A stretch of DNA of 64,000 bases, taken from contig CAVQUX010000014.1 of NCBI GenBank assembly GCA_963716925.1, positions 310,001 to 374,000 of the forward strand, given 5' to 3'. The translations under genes were made by a program, and so were the position numbers. This stretch comes from DAISKN01 sp963716925 (GTDB lineage: Bacteria; Acidobacteriota; Vicinamibacteria; Marinacidobacterales; SMYC01). Every line of letters begins with the position of its first letter. Positions within the stretch are counted from its first letter, which is position 1. The notes beneath the pieces were generated by a model. It worked only from the letters and a program-made list of their open reading frames with translations, did not search any database and was not told the origin of the DNA. Below are positions 7,807-16,847 of this stretch, piece after piece.

Positions 7807-10155
7807 ATGCTGCAGCTCCTCTTTTGCGCCCTGGCGATTTCGAATGCTCCTTCCGACTGGCCGCGCTGGCGCGGCCCCGATTTCAACGGCACCTCGCGGG
7901 AGGCGGGCGTCTTCCCCCGTGATGGCTTCCAGCTTCAGGTCCGATGGCGCCGGAAGCTGGGCTCGGGCTACTCCGGAATCGCCGTCAGCGGCAGCCGCGC
8001 GGTCACCCTTTTCTCCGATGGGAAGGACGACTACGCGGCGGCGCTCGACGCGGACTCGGGCGAGGAGCTCTGGCGGGTCCAGATCGCTCCCACCTACCCG
8101 GGAAGAGAAGGAGCGAACGACGGCCCGGTATCGACTCCGGCGATAGCCGACGGTGTCGTCTACGCCCTCGGTCCCCGTGGCGACCTCCTGGCCCTGCGGC
8201 TCGATTCGGGAGGACTTCTCTTTCGAGTGCAGCTGGTCGAGGAGCTCGGAGCAGCGCTTCCCCACTGGGGGTTCGGAACGTCGCCTCTCGTCGCCGGCGA
8301 CGCCGTCGTCGTCGAGACGGGAGGAGCAAGCGCTTCGGTCACGGCGCTCGATCGGCGAACGGGGAAGCTCCTCTGGCGGGCGGGCACGGGGGCGACCGAC
8401 TACCAGTCGCCGATGCTATGGACCCTCGATTCGGAAGAACAAATCGTCGCCGCCGCGGGGGATTCGCTCTACGGACTCGACCCGAAAGACGGCCGCGAGC
8501 TCTGGCGACACCCGCACGGCGGAACCGGCTTCTACGAGAAGATCCTGAACCCGGTCGCGGTGGGTGCGCGAGGGCTCCTTCTTGCGCACGAACCGATGAA
8601 GGCCCAGTTGATCTCGTTGGAGAAAAGCGAGAGCGGCCTGACGGTAAGACAGCAGTGGCTGTCGCCGCACCTCAAGCTGAACTACGCGACTCCGATTCAC
8701 TACCAGGGGCAAATCTACGGTTACAGCGGAAACTTCCTCAGCAGCATCGACGCCGCGACCGGCGCTCTGAACTGGAAGTCCCGTCCTCCGGGAAACGGCT
8801 TTCCCATCCTCGTCGACGGCCGCCTCGTAGTCCTGACCAAGAAAGGCTCGCTCCACGTCGTCGACGCCACTCCCGAGGAGTACCGGGAAGTCGCGAGCCT
8901 CGAGGTCCTCCCGCACATCGCCTGGACTCCGCCGTCCTTTGCTTGCGGCCGGATCTTCGTGCGCGACTCCTACGCGGACATCGCCGCTATCGACATCGTG
9001 CCCGGCCCTCGGGTAACGCGGGAGGGAGGCGACGCCGTAACCGGGCTCGTCGCGGGAACGCGCTTCTCCGAATGGCTTCGGTCTCTCGAAGACGCTGCCG
9101 ACAAGAACGAGCGCGTCCGGAAGTTCCTGGCTCAGCAGGAGCGATTCCCCATCATCGAGGACGGGCGCATCGCGCATATCGTGTTCCAGGGAGAGGCGAA
9201 AGACGTCGCGGTTCGCGGCGGCATGCTCGGCGCCAAGACCGAGCTCACGATGCACCGCGTTCCCGGCACCGATTTCTTCCATGCCTCGTTCGCGCTCGAG
9301 CCCGACGCCCGCCTCCAGTACCAGTTCGTCCGCGACCTCGACGAGCCCATCGCCGACCCCCTCAACCCGCGGGCTTCGGAGTCGCTCAACTATCTGGGAC
9401 AGGTCTCGACGCTCGCCATGCCGCGGGCCGAAGTGGGCGTTGCCGCGGAGAAGACCGGCCGGATCGAGACTCTCCCGTTCGAAACGGAGGAGGTTCTCGT
9501 CGGGGCGCTGAAGTGGGGAGGGAAGAGGTCCGTCGAAGTCTACCTTCCGGCAGGGTACGACGAGGCGAAAGACACCCGCTACCCGAGCGTCTACTTCCTC
9601 TATGGAGAGGAGATGCTGCGGATGGGGATGCCGTCGGTCGTCGATCGGCAGGGTCCGGTCATCGCGGTCTTCGTCGCTTCGACGAGCGGGTACGAGTACG
9701 CGCGCTCACAGCGCGACGAGCACGCGCGAATGCTGGTGAATCGGCTCGTTCCTCTCGTCGATTCGAAGTACCGGACGCTATCCGAGGAGCGGCACCGGGC
9801 AATCGTCGGTGTCGACGAGGGCGGCTTCGCGGCGCTCGATATCGCTTTTCGCTACCCGGGCACGTTCGGGAAAGCCGCGGCTCAGTCCGTGCTCCCCATC
9901 GGAAAAGGCGGCGACGAGCTTCTGCAGGCGATCTCCGACTCGAAAGCGCTGCCGCTCTCGATCTACCTCGACTGGGGCCGGTACGATCACAGCAACGACG
10001 CGACCGAGACCGACATCCCCGGCTACGGCAGGCGCCTCCGGGAAGCGCTGGTCTCGAAGGGCTACGATGTCGCGGGCCGCGAGTGGAACGACAGCTCCGA
10101 TCTCACGATCTGGACGTGGCGAGCCCGCCACGTACTCCGCGCGCTGTTTCCTTAG
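7807..10155 (+). CDS. PQQ-like beta-propeller fused to a degenerate enterochelin-esterase-type domain
   Basis: A 782-residue exported protein starting MLQLLFCALA. Residues about 15-400 form a PQQ-like propeller (DWPRWRGPDFNGTS opening, repeated DADSGEELWR and DRRTGKLLWR blades). Residues about 440-560 resemble the E-set domain that precedes Fes-type esterases, and 560-782 an esterase alpha/beta fold (VEVYLPAGYDEAKDTRYPSV). The nucleophile elbow, normally GxSxG, reads G-V-D670-E-G, and the usual histidine before the final helix is replaced in EWNDSSDLTIW. The domain therefore looks non-catalytic. A diverged copy of its 3' end lies at 16329. Likely a binding or scaffolding protein; role unknown. 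Confidence 0.85.
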   Translation: MLQLLFCALAISNAPSDWPRWRGPDFNGTSREAGVFPRDGFQLQVRWRRKLGSGYSGIAVSGSRAVTLFSDGKDDYAAALDADSGEELWRVQIAPTYPGREGANDGPVSTPAIADGVVYALGPRGDLLALRLDSGGLLFRVQLVEELGAALPHWGFGTSPLVAGDAVVVETGGASASVTALDRRTGKLLWRAGTGATDYQSPMLWTLDSEEQIVAAAGDSLYGLDPKDGRELWRHPHGGTGFYEKILNPVAVGARGLLLAHEPMKAQLISLEKSESGLTVRQQWLSPHLKLNYATPIHYQGQIYGYSGNFLSSIDAATGALNWKSRPPGNGFPILVDGRLVVLTKKGSLHVVDATPEEYREVASLEVLPHIAWTPPSFACGRIFVRDSYADIAAIDIVPGPRVTREGGDAVTGLVAGTRFSEWLRSLEDAADKNERVRKFLAQQERFPIIEDGRIAHIVFQGEAKDVAVRGGMLGAKTELTMHRVPGTDFFHASFALEPDARLQYQFVRDLDEPIADPLNPRASESLNYLGQVSTLAMPRAEVGVAAEKTGRIETLPFETEEVLVGALKWGGKRSVEVYLPAGYDEAKDTRYPSVYFLYGEEMLRMGMPSVVDRQGPVIAVFVASTSGYEYARSQRDEHARMLVNRLVPLVDSKYRTLSEERHRAIVGVDEGGFAALDIAFRYPGTFGKAAAQSVLPIGKGGDELLQAISDSKALPLSIYLDWGRYDHSNDATETDIPGYGRRLREALVSKGYDVAGREWNDSSDLTIWTWRARHVLRALFP
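10081..10155 (+). repeat. Esterase-gene 3' end, repeat copy 1 (within the intact gene)
   Basis: The last 75 bases of the propeller/esterase gene, together with the stop and following CTCA, recur in diverged form at 16329-16408. This copy is the functional gene end. The distance between copies is 6248 bases, close to the 6297 bases separating the ankyrin-tail repeats. Confidence 0.75.
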
Positions 10156-10413
10156 CTCAAGACCTCGAATCGACCGTTTTCCCTTCCAAAGGGGCGCAAT
10201 GGATGCCCCTCGTCGACCCTTGCCGCTCTCGCAGTTCTCACCAATCCTTGACGAAAGGTGAGCGCCACGACGATCGATTTACCGCAGGAGTCCGTCGTCG
10301 CGTAGCCGCCAGGTTGACCTGAAGGAGCCCGACTGGCAGGATGAAGCGCGCTCCCGGCCTGACCGAGCCTCGGACCACAGGTCGTGAGAGAGCGGAAGGA
10401 AGGAGAACGTTCG

Positions 10414-10881
10414 ATGTCAAAGTATGGGTTCGCCATGGGTTTGTTGACGGTCACGCTTGCTCTCGGCGGAGCCTGGGCGCTGGCGCAAGCGCCCGCGACG
10501 GAGCAGGCTCTGGCCCGGAGCGCCCAAGAGGGTCAGCTCCAGTGGGGACCCTGTCCAAGCTTCATGCCGGCTGGCTGCGGTCTTGCGGTTCTCCATGGCG
10601 ATCCAGCGAAGCCGAATGCCGACGTATTTCTCAAGGTGCCCGCCAATGCGGTGCTCGCGGAGCACTGGCACACCTCGGCCGAGCGCATGGTGCTGGTAGC
10701 GGGAGAGCTTCACGTCAATTACAGAGGTCAGGCGAAGACCGTGCTCACTCCCGGAATGTACGCCTACGGGCCCGCGAAGCTGCCACACAGCGCGTCTTGC
10801 GTGGGTAGCGCCCCCTGCGTCTTGTTCATCGCGTTCGAGTCTGCCGTAGACGCGGTCCCGACGGAGGCTGCAGCGAAGTAG
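10414..10881 (+). CDS. Exported cupin-domain protein
   Basis: A 155-residue protein with a signal peptide (MSKYGFAMGLLTVTLALGG) and one cupin barrel. The metal motif is H84-W-H86 with E90 in EHWHTSAERMVLVAGEL, with a further histidine in KLPHS. This is a complete HxH...E...H cupin metal site. A GGAAGGAGAA Shine-Dalgarno lies about 10 nt upstream of this ATG, which beats the in-frame ATG further upstream. Exported cupins of this size often accompany oxidoreductases, but the substrate is not predictable. Confidence 0.88.
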   Translation: MSKYGFAMGLLTVTLALGGAWALAQAPATEQALARSAQEGQLQWGPCPSFMPAGCGLAVLHGDPAKPNADVFLKVPANAVLAEHWHTSAERMVLVAGELHVNYRGQAKTVLTPGMYAYGPAKLPHSASCVGSAPCVLFIAFESAVDAVPTEAAAK

Positions 10882-10914
10882 AGTCCGAGCGCCTATCGAG
10901 GGCGCGTCGGAAAT

Positions 10915-10966
10915 CGATTCAGCCGCTCAGCAGGAAACGCACTTGTGGTTGTTCTTGGAGCCTAGC
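10915..10966 (-). repeat. Orphan 3' end of an ankyrin gene (52-bp perfect repeat, copy 1)
   Basis: These 52 bases are identical to 17212-17263. Read on the minus strand they encode LGSKNNHKCVSC plus stop, the exact C-terminus of the ankyrin protein at 17224. Here no ankyrin gene precedes them: the match stops at 10966, directly before the ATG of the cytochrome c gene. This is a gene-end scar left by a rearrangement. Confidence 0.93.
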
Positions 10967-12523
10967 ATGCCCCCGTCTCGGTCCGGGTTTCTTTTCGCCG
11001 CAGGGCTCCTCGCCCTTGTCGAAGGCACGCACCCGAGCCGGGCACTTTATCCCCAACGCGAACACGCGGGTCGGGAATGGAAAGCAGAGCTTCCCCGCAC
11101 CTGGGACGATGACGCTCTGAAGGAGCTCGAGGTGCCTCTGGCGGATCCGGCGTCGTCGCCGCGACACGTCCCTGCGAGCTACTACTACCGGATGCCGGTC
11201 AGACCGATCTATCGGAGCTATCCGGTCTACCACCCCGACCGGCAGCCTGGAGGCTACTGGGACGAGCTGCTTTCGAAGGAGCCCGAGATCACCTTCGACG
11301 CGGCGCGTTTGACGACGAAGCAAGACTGGATCGAGGCCGGCGCCGTCGTCTTCGAAGCACCCATCGAGCTCGTATCGGAGGGCCATCAGCTCTTCGCGGC
11401 GGTCCGGAGTCCACAGTGGTACCAAGAATTGCAGATACCTGTGAGGAAGGACGGTGTCCTCCCGTTCGTGCACTGGGTGGTTCGGGAGAAAGGGCGGGTC
11501 GAGCTCGGTATCGGCAGCTGCGCGATGTGTCACACCCGTGTCCTGCCCGACGGTATGGCAATCAAGGGAGCCCAGGGCAATTTCCCCGATGACCGCTCCT
11601 TCGCCTGGGAAACTCGGATTGAAGCGGCGCGGGCCGCGGACGAGGCCGAGTTCGTCGCCGATGCCCGAGCGGAGATGGCACGGTTTTACTCAGCGCCATG
11701 GGTACCACGCGACCCCAACGCCAGAACGCAACGGATGACGGTCGCCGAGATCACGGCCGCGCTCGCGGCGATCCCCCCGGGGGTTTGCGCGAGACAAGGG
11801 TCCAGCGTTTTCTACCCCCCGAGGATCCCTGACCTGATCGGGGTCCAGGACCGTGGCTACCTCGATGCGAGCGGCCTCGTGAGGCACCGCTCCATCGGTG
11901 ATTTGATGCGATATGCGGCGCTGAACCAGGGGCTCGACTACCTCTCCGAATACGCGGGCTACCGGCCCGCGGGTGAGCTGCCCGATCCCGAATCCGAGAG
12001 CCGGTACAGCGACGAGCAGCTCTACGCTTTGGCGCTCTACGTCTATTCGCTCGAGCCCCCTGCCAACCCGAATTCGAGGAGTGCGCTTTCCGCGCGGGGC
12101 GAGGAGGTCTTCCTAGCGAGCGGCTGCGGCGGCTGCCATACGCCGCCGCTGTACACGAACAACCACCTGACACCCGCGAACGGCTTCGTCGTGCCCGACG
12201 AGCACCTTCGTCGGTTCGATGTGCTGGAGGTCTCGGTCGGCACGGATCCGAATCTCACTCGCTTCACGCGACGAGGCACGGGTTACTACAAAGTGCCGTC
12301 ACTCAAAGGCGTCTGGTACCGCGGCCCCTTCGGCCACAATGGCGTGGCTGCGACGCTGGAGGATTGGTTCGACGCTGGCCGAATCGACGACGACTACGTC
12401 CCCACCGGATTCCGCGGGGCCGAAGGCATTGGCGAACCGGTCTCTGCCGGAGGTCACGAGTTCGGCCTCGAGCTCTCTGCACCGGACAAGCAGGCGCTCA
12501 TCGCATTTCTCAAAACGCTTTAG
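10967..12523 (+). CDS. Exported di-heme cytochrome c
   Basis: A 518-residue protein with a signal peptide (about 1-26) and two covalent heme motifs, C185-A-M-C-H189 and C387-G-G-C-H391. The C-terminal part (GTGYYKVPSLKGVWYRGPFGHNG, abridged) resembles the second domain of di-heme cytochrome c peroxidase-like proteins, where heme and a distal ligand are placed near KVPSLRG. Probably a periplasmic electron carrier or peroxidase-like enzyme. The GGAG Shine-Dalgarno at 10957-10960 lies inside the ankyrin-tail scar. It precedes a SnoaL-like gene in the same direction. Confidence 0.87.
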   Translation: MPPSRSGFLFAAGLLALVEGTHPSRALYPQREHAGREWKAELPRTWDDDALKELEVPLADPASSPRHVPASYYYRMPVRPIYRSYPVYHPDRQPGGYWDELLSKEPEITFDAARLTTKQDWIEAGAVVFEAPIELVSEGHQLFAAVRSPQWYQELQIPVRKDGVLPFVHWVVREKGRVELGIGSCAMCHTRVLPDGMAIKGAQGNFPDDRSFAWETRIEAARAADEAEFVADARAEMARFYSAPWVPRDPNARTQRMTVAEITAALAAIPPGVCARQGSSVFYPPRIPDLIGVQDRGYLDASGLVRHRSIGDLMRYAALNQGLDYLSEYAGYRPAGELPDPESESRYSDEQLYALALYVYSLEPPANPNSRSALSARGEEVFLASGCGGCHTPPLYTNNHLTPANGFVVPDEHLRRFDVLEVSVGTDPNLTRFTRRGTGYYKVPSLKGVWYRGPFGHNGVAATLEDWFDAGRIDDDYVPTGFRGAEGIGEPVSAGGHEFGLELSAPDKQALIAFLKTL

Positions 12524-12557
12524 CCCCGGCCGGGACTACAAGTGTTTTACGTCAGGC

Positions 12558-12577
12558 GACTCTGTCCGGACGGAGTC
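12558..12577 (+). terminator. Possible terminator after the cytochrome c gene
   Basis: GACTCTG and CGGAGTC form a 7-bp stem (one U-G pair) around a 6-base loop, followed by a short TTT. It lies 35 bases past the cytochrome c stop. The T-tract is weak, so this may instead be an operator-like dyad for the gene at 12654. Confidence 0.4.
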
Positions 12578-12653
12578 TTTCGATTGAAACGGGAACGGAA
12601 AAGCCTCTACGATGAGTCCGGTCGTCTTTTCCCATTCAGGGGGTACAGAAATC

Positions 12654-13088
12654 ATGCGCTCTCTCGTCGCGAGTTTCGCCGCAGTCCTTTTGGCATCCGT
12701 TTCCCACGCTGACGTTCGCTCGGAGATCGAAGCTGCGAATCGCCTGTTCGAAGCCGCGGTCGCGAAAGGCGATGGAAAGGCGATCCTCGGCCTCTACACG
12801 GCGACCGGTCAGGCCCTTCCCGCGGGATCCGAGGTCGTGAGCGGCGCTGAGATGATCGGCAAGTTCTGGCAGGGTGTCTTCGACTCGGGGGTCAAGGGTG
12901 TGCGCCTGAAGACGCTCGAGGTGGAGTCCATGGGCGAGAGCGCCCACGAAGTCGGCCAGTACGAGCTCCTGGATGCGGCCGGCAAGACCCTCGACCACGG
13001 CAAGTACGTGGTCATCTGGAAGAAAGAGGGCGGCCGCTTCAAGCTGCACCGCGACATCTGGACCACCAGCGTGGTCCCCGCGAAGTGA
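12654..13088 (+). CDS. Exported SnoaL-like/DUF4440 protein
   Basis: A 144-residue protein: signal peptide MRSLVASFAAVLLASVSHA and an NTF2-like fold of the DUF4440/SnoaL type (EIEAANRLFEAAVAKGDGKAI at the start, YVVIWKKEGGRFKLHRDIW at the end). These small cone-shaped domains bind hydrophobic ligands or act as isomerases or hydrolases. The start was chosen for the signal peptide; an in-frame ATG 42 bases upstream would bury it. Convergent with the sugar-dehydrogenase gene. No specific substrate can be given. Confidence 0.85.
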   Translation: MRSLVASFAAVLLASVSHADVRSEIEAANRLFEAAVAKGDGKAILGLYTATGQALPAGSEVVSGAEMIGKFWQGVFDSGVKGVRLKTLEVESMGESAHEVGQYELLDAAGKTLDHGKYVVIWKKEGGRFKLHRDIWTTSVVPAK

Positions 13089-13256
13089 CCCCTACGAGAG
13101 AAGGCTGAACGTCGCTCGATAGCTGCGAGCCGTCTCCCGATCCTGGAGGTGCATGGCGTTTGGTCGCGGCCCTTGGCGCTGGAATCCCGCCCGCCCTGCG
13201 CGCGATGCGTGTGGATCCCGTGGAGGGACTGCGGACGGAGTAGTTCGGCTCCCCCA

Positions 13257-14981
13257 TCAAGGCGTGTTACGGAATCTCGCCACCTCACCCGGTCGGATGG
13301 GGTCCGCGAGGTTTCCGAAGTTCTGGCGGAGGTACGTCGCGAGCTGGGACACCTCGTCGTCAGTCAAGAATCCGTGGCCGGGCATGGCACCGTTGTAGGC
13401 CTTCCCGTCAACTTGGATCGCGCCCTTCATGCCGTTCAGGACGATGGAGACGAGCCGGCGTGGGTCTCCCGACACCCAGTCCGTCGCGGCAACGGGTGGG
13501 AATCGCGCGCCGTCTCCCCGGCCATCGCGCTGATGACACTGCACGCAGTACTCGTCGTACAGCTTCGCACCGGCCTCGACGGCTTCGAGTCCGAGCGCGT
13601 CCTTCCGTTCGTCCGGGTGGCGGATGTGGGCCTGGCTCGTCTTTCGCGCCTCCATCGACGTCAGCTGGGCCGAACCGAACCGCGCGCGATCGCCTCGGAA
13701 CGTCACCCGCCAAATCTTGCCTTTCACACTGTCGCTCACGTACAGAGATCCATCCGGTCCCTGCGCGAGCCCCATGGGACGGGCCACGGCATCGCTCGTG
13801 CTCAGGACGGGGTCGACGCCGGCGAAACCGTCGGCGAAGACCTCCCAGGGGCCCGACGGCGCACCGCCGCGGAAGGGCACGAAGGCGACGAAGTAGCCCG
13901 ACTGCGAGTACGGCATGCGGATGGTCAATCCGTGAAAGGCGATGAAGGCCCCGTGGCGGTACCGCTCGGGGAACTGATCCCCCTCGTAGAACAGGAGGTC
14001 GTTGGGCGCCCAGTGGCCCGGAAACCCGACGATCGGCTTCGGAAGCTCCCCGCCCCGACCCACCTTCACCCTGTCGCCGCCGTACTCGGGAGTCAGGATC
14101 TTTTTCCCTTGCATCCAGTCGTAGTAGTAGTAGGGCCATCCGCCGTCCATGCCCTCTTCGACCTTGAAGAACTCTTCGGAAGGTAAGACGGCGCTCTGCC
14201 ACCGCGAGTAGAAGCGCGACCACGAGCGGTAGAAGTCGTCGCGGCCGTGCTGGAGCGCGTAGAGCGCGCCCCCTTCGTGATTCCAGGCCATGGCGACGAC
14301 GCTGCGAATCCCGGTGGCGTAGCGGCGCCCGTCCCGCTCGGTCTGTCCCTCGCGATCCGTGGAGAACTGCCAGATGCCGCCGTGCCAGGTCAGCTCATCG
14401 CAAGGCTCCTTGCCAGGAGTGCCAGGCCGGCGGTTCTCCGCCTGGCACGAATCGCCCGGCGCGCCGAAGGGAACGTACATGTGCCCCGCACCGTCGAACG
14501 CGAGGGGCTTGGCGATGTGCTCATAGGAGGGGCTCTGCGCCTTGTAGTCGTGCTTCAGGATCAACTGCACCGGACTCTCGGGCACGAGACGACCAGGCGT
14601 GAGGCGCTGGCGGTACACCTCGCCGGCAGTGCTGAAGTACAGGTGGCCGTCGTGGATGCGCATCGCCGTGCCGTATTGGCCCGTGTCCTCGTACTCTCCG
14701 AAGACTTCGACGTCATCGGCGCGGCCGTCGCCTGAGGTGTCGCGCAGCGCCACGATCCCCTTGGGATTGGGCGCGCGGAGCTTGACGTAGACGATTCCGT
14801 CATCCGTGACGGCGAGGTGGCGTGCCCGACCAACACCCTCGTGCAGCAAGGTCGCGACGAACCCGTCCGGAAGCGCCAGTCCGCCATTCCCGGGGCTTGC
14901 CGGCGGCAGCCACAATCGGGGCTGGCAGCCCGTGAGGCCGGCGATCACCACGATTCCCGTCACGACCCGTCTCGAGATCAT
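13257..14981 (-). CDS. Lipoprotein sugar dehydrogenase (PQQ-GDH/sorbosone-type propeller) fused to cytochrome c
   Basis: A 574-residue protein beginning with a lipoprotein signal ending LTGC. Residues about 30-450 form a glucose/sorbosone-dehydrogenase propeller (GLALPDGFVATLLHEG, GLAQGPDGSLYVSD). A C-terminal cytochrome c domain has C479-V-Q-C-H483 and a later MPGHGF distal methionine. The architecture is that of membrane-anchored PQQ-dependent dehydrogenases that pass electrons to their own heme. The reading frame extends far upstream without homology, so the lipobox start is used. Divergent from the hydrolase at 15027 with only 45 bases between starts. Confidence 0.87.
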   Translation of the reverse strand: MISRRVVTGIVVIAGLTGCQPRLWLPPASPGNGGLALPDGFVATLLHEGVGRARHLAVTDDGIVYVKLRAPNPKGIVALRDTSGDGRADDVEVFGEYEDTGQYGTAMRIHDGHLYFSTAGEVYRQRLTPGRLVPESPVQLILKHDYKAQSPSYEHIAKPLAFDGAGHMYVPFGAPGDSCQAENRRPGTPGKEPCDELTWHGGIWQFSTDREGQTERDGRRYATGIRSVVAMAWNHEGGALYALQHGRDDFYRSWSRFYSRWQSAVLPSEEFFKVEEGMDGGWPYYYYDWMQGKKILTPEYGGDRVKVGRGGELPKPIVGFPGHWAPNDLLFYEGDQFPERYRHGAFIAFHGLTIRMPYSQSGYFVAFVPFRGGAPSGPWEVFADGFAGVDPVLSTSDAVARPMGLAQGPDGSLYVSDSVKGKIWRVTFRGDRARFGSAQLTSMEARKTSQAHIRHPDERKDALGLEAVEAGAKLYDEYCVQCHQRDGRGDGARFPPVAATDWVSGDPRRLVSIVLNGMKGAIQVDGKAYNGAMPGHGFLTDDEVSQLATYLRQNFGNLADPIRPGEVARFRNTP

Positions 14982-15026
14982 GCGAAGCTCCCTGTTCGGC
15001 CAGAGGCTAGTGTATGCTTCCGGCCC

Positions 15027-16304
15027 ATGCGGAGCGATGTTGCGGCCGTCTCCGGCGTCTTCCTCCTGTCCGGGTTTCTGGTCTCCGCCCAAGGAACCGG
15101 TCACGCCCAGGCCCCGAGCTACGACCTTTTGATCCGCGGTGGCCACGTGATCGATCCGCGTGGCGGGATCGACGGCCCGATGGACGTTGCGATCGCGGGG
15201 ACGACGATCGCGGAAGTGGCCCCACGCATCGACCCGGCGCGGGCGACGCGCGTCGCCGATGCCACGGGACTCTACGTCGTTCCGGGACTCATCGACCTTC
15301 ACACGCACGTGTTCTTCGGAACCGACCCCGATTCCTACCTGAGTCACGGCGACGTCGCGGTGCAGCCGGACGCGCACGCGCCGCGGGCCGGGGTCACGAC
15401 GGTCGTTGACGCCGGCGGAGCCGGTTGGCGCAACTTCCGCGAGTTCAAGGAGAAGATCGTCGACCGATCGCGCACGCGCGTCCTTGCGCTCCTCAACATC
15501 GTCGGCACCGGTATGAAGGGCGGGCCCGTCGAGCAGGACCTGGCCGACATGGACCCGCGACTGACCGCGATGCGCGCCTCCGAGCACCCTGGCCTCATCG
15601 TCGGAATCAAGACGGCGCACTACCGCGGACCGGAGTGGATTCCGGTGGATCGGGCGGTCGAGGCCGGACGGCTCGCCTCCATACCCGTGATGGTCGACTT
15701 CGGCGACTTCCGGCCCGAGCGGCCGTTCGAGGAACTGGTGGGAACGCATCTCCGTCCCGGCGACATCTACACGCACACCTATCTCGCGCGTGTGCCGATG
15801 CTCGACGAAGCCGGGAAGCTCCGGCCATACCTCCTCGAGGCACAGCGGCGCGGCATCGTGTTCGACGTCGGCCACGGGGCGGGAAGCTTCGTCTACAGCC
15901 AGGCGGAGCCCGCGACCGCGCAGGGTTTCTGGCCCGATACCATCAGCACCGACCTCCACGGAACAAGCATGGTGGGCGGCATGAAGGACATGACGAACGT
16001 GATGTCGAAGATGCTGAACCTCGGGATGTCACTCGCGGAGGTCGTACGGCGAACGACGTGGAAGCCGGCGCAGGTCATCCATCGCCCCGACCTGGGCCAC
16101 CTCAGCGTGGGAGCGCCCGCTGACGTCGCCGTCTTGCGTCTCCACCGGGGCACGTTCGGTTTCGTCGACGTCGCCGGCGGGCGCGCGTCCGGCACCCAGA
16201 AGCTCGAGGCGGAGCTCACCGTGCGTGACGGTCGCGTGCTGTGGGATCTGAACGGCCTCTCCCACCCGTCGTGGCGGGATCTGCCGAGATCGGTGCCTCC
16301 CTAA
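15027..16304 (+). CDS. Exported amidohydrolase (deacetylase/dihydroorotase-like family)
   Basis: A 425-residue metallo-hydrolase with a signal peptide (about 1-27). It shows YDLLIRGGHVIDP, the metal motif GLIDLHTHVF, a K of KTAHYRG as candidate carbamylated lysine, HTY and VGHGAGSF as later histidine positions, and STDLHG as the final metal region. This pattern fits the amidohydrolase/deacetylase family related to D-aminoacylases and dihydroorotases. Substrate unknown; export suggests breakdown of an extracellular N-acylated or cyclic amide. It ends 25 bases before the esterase-gene scar. Confidence 0.85.
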   Translation: MRSDVAAVSGVFLLSGFLVSAQGTGHAQAPSYDLLIRGGHVIDPRGGIDGPMDVAIAGTTIAEVAPRIDPARATRVADATGLYVVPGLIDLHTHVFFGTDPDSYLSHGDVAVQPDAHAPRAGVTTVVDAGGAGWRNFREFKEKIVDRSRTRVLALLNIVGTGMKGGPVEQDLADMDPRLTAMRASEHPGLIVGIKTAHYRGPEWIPVDRAVEAGRLASIPVMVDFGDFRPERPFEELVGTHLRPGDIYTHTYLARVPMLDEAGKLRPYLLEAQRRGIVFDVGHGAGSFVYSQAEPATAQGFWPDTISTDLHGTSMVGGMKDMTNVMSKMLNLGMSLAEVVRRTTWKPAQVIHRPDLGHLSVGAPADVAVLRLHRGTFGFVDVAGGRASGTQKLEAELTVRDGRVLWDLNGLSHPSWRDLPRSVPP

Positions 16305-16328
16305 GGGTCTCTACGACTCCCGGAGGCC

Positions 16329-16408
16329 GAGTGGAACGACAGCTCCGATCTCACCATCTGGACATGGCCCCCCCCCACGTCCTCCGCGCCCTCTTTCCCT
16401 AGCTCAGG
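16329..16408 (+). pseudogene. Orphan 3' end of a second propeller/esterase gene
   Basis: About 80 bases align with 10081-10160, including EWNDSSDLTIWTW, the stop codon and the following CTCA. There are scattered substitutions, a C homopolymer and one missing base. There is no gene body upstream, only the end of the amidohydrolase. It is the remnant of a paralogous copy of the gene ending at 10155. Confidence 0.8.
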
Positions 16409-16847
16409 ATTTCACTCCAAGGACGAGGACGCCGCGTCTCGACTTGGGATCGCGGCTAATCAGGTCCTCGGGATCGATGAGCGGCACGGTAACGCTGCCG
16501 AGGTTCGTGGCCCTCGCCCGATCGAGAAACTCTTCTTCGACCCCGGAGCCGGCCAACACCACGTCCAGGGGCATGGCGGTAGCTACGTGGACGAAAGGCA
16601 GGACCCGCGTGCGCTGAACGAAGTCCGGGTCTTCGGCCCGGAGGGCAAAGCCCGCCGTTTCCATTTCGGCGACGTACCGTTGTGGTTCATCGGGCGCGAG
16701 TTCCAGGGTTACATCGACGTCGGCGCTCAGTCGAGGCACGCCGTATGCAATGACTGCCTGGGCTCCGAATACGCACCAACGCCCCCAACGGGGCATGACC
16801 TTCGAGAGGTCGGTCAGGAGCTCAAGGGCGGCGGGTTGGACGGGCAC
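16404..16847 (-). CDS. Nucleotidyltransferase (AbiEii/DUF6036-like), probably 3'-truncated
   Basis: About 147 residues from a GTG start overlapping the upstream gene by 26 bases. WCVFGAQAVIAYGVPRLSADVDV is the nucleotidyltransferase signature: GAQA followed by the DVDV metal aspartates. The family normally continues after SPEDLI with a conserved K-x-x-x-GR-x-KD region; here PEDLI is followed by an unrelated 17-residue tail and a stop right at the esterase scar. So the C-terminus seems lost. Such proteins act as toxins or RNA-modifying enzymes with a small partner. Start uncertain. Confidence 0.65.
   Translation of the reverse strand: MPVQPAALELLTDLSKVMPRWGRWCVFGAQAVIAYGVPRLSADVDVTLELAPDEPQRYVAEMETAGFALRAEDPDFVQRTRVLPFVHVATAMPLDVVLAGSGVEEEFLDRARATNLGSVTVPLIDPEDLISRDPKSRRGVLVLGVKS

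Noticed and set aside
10156..10413. Short frames between the esterase and cupin genes
   Set aside because: No ribosome sites, signals or family features. One contains FILPVGLLQVNLAAT, which looked like a membrane-protein fragment but could not be supported.
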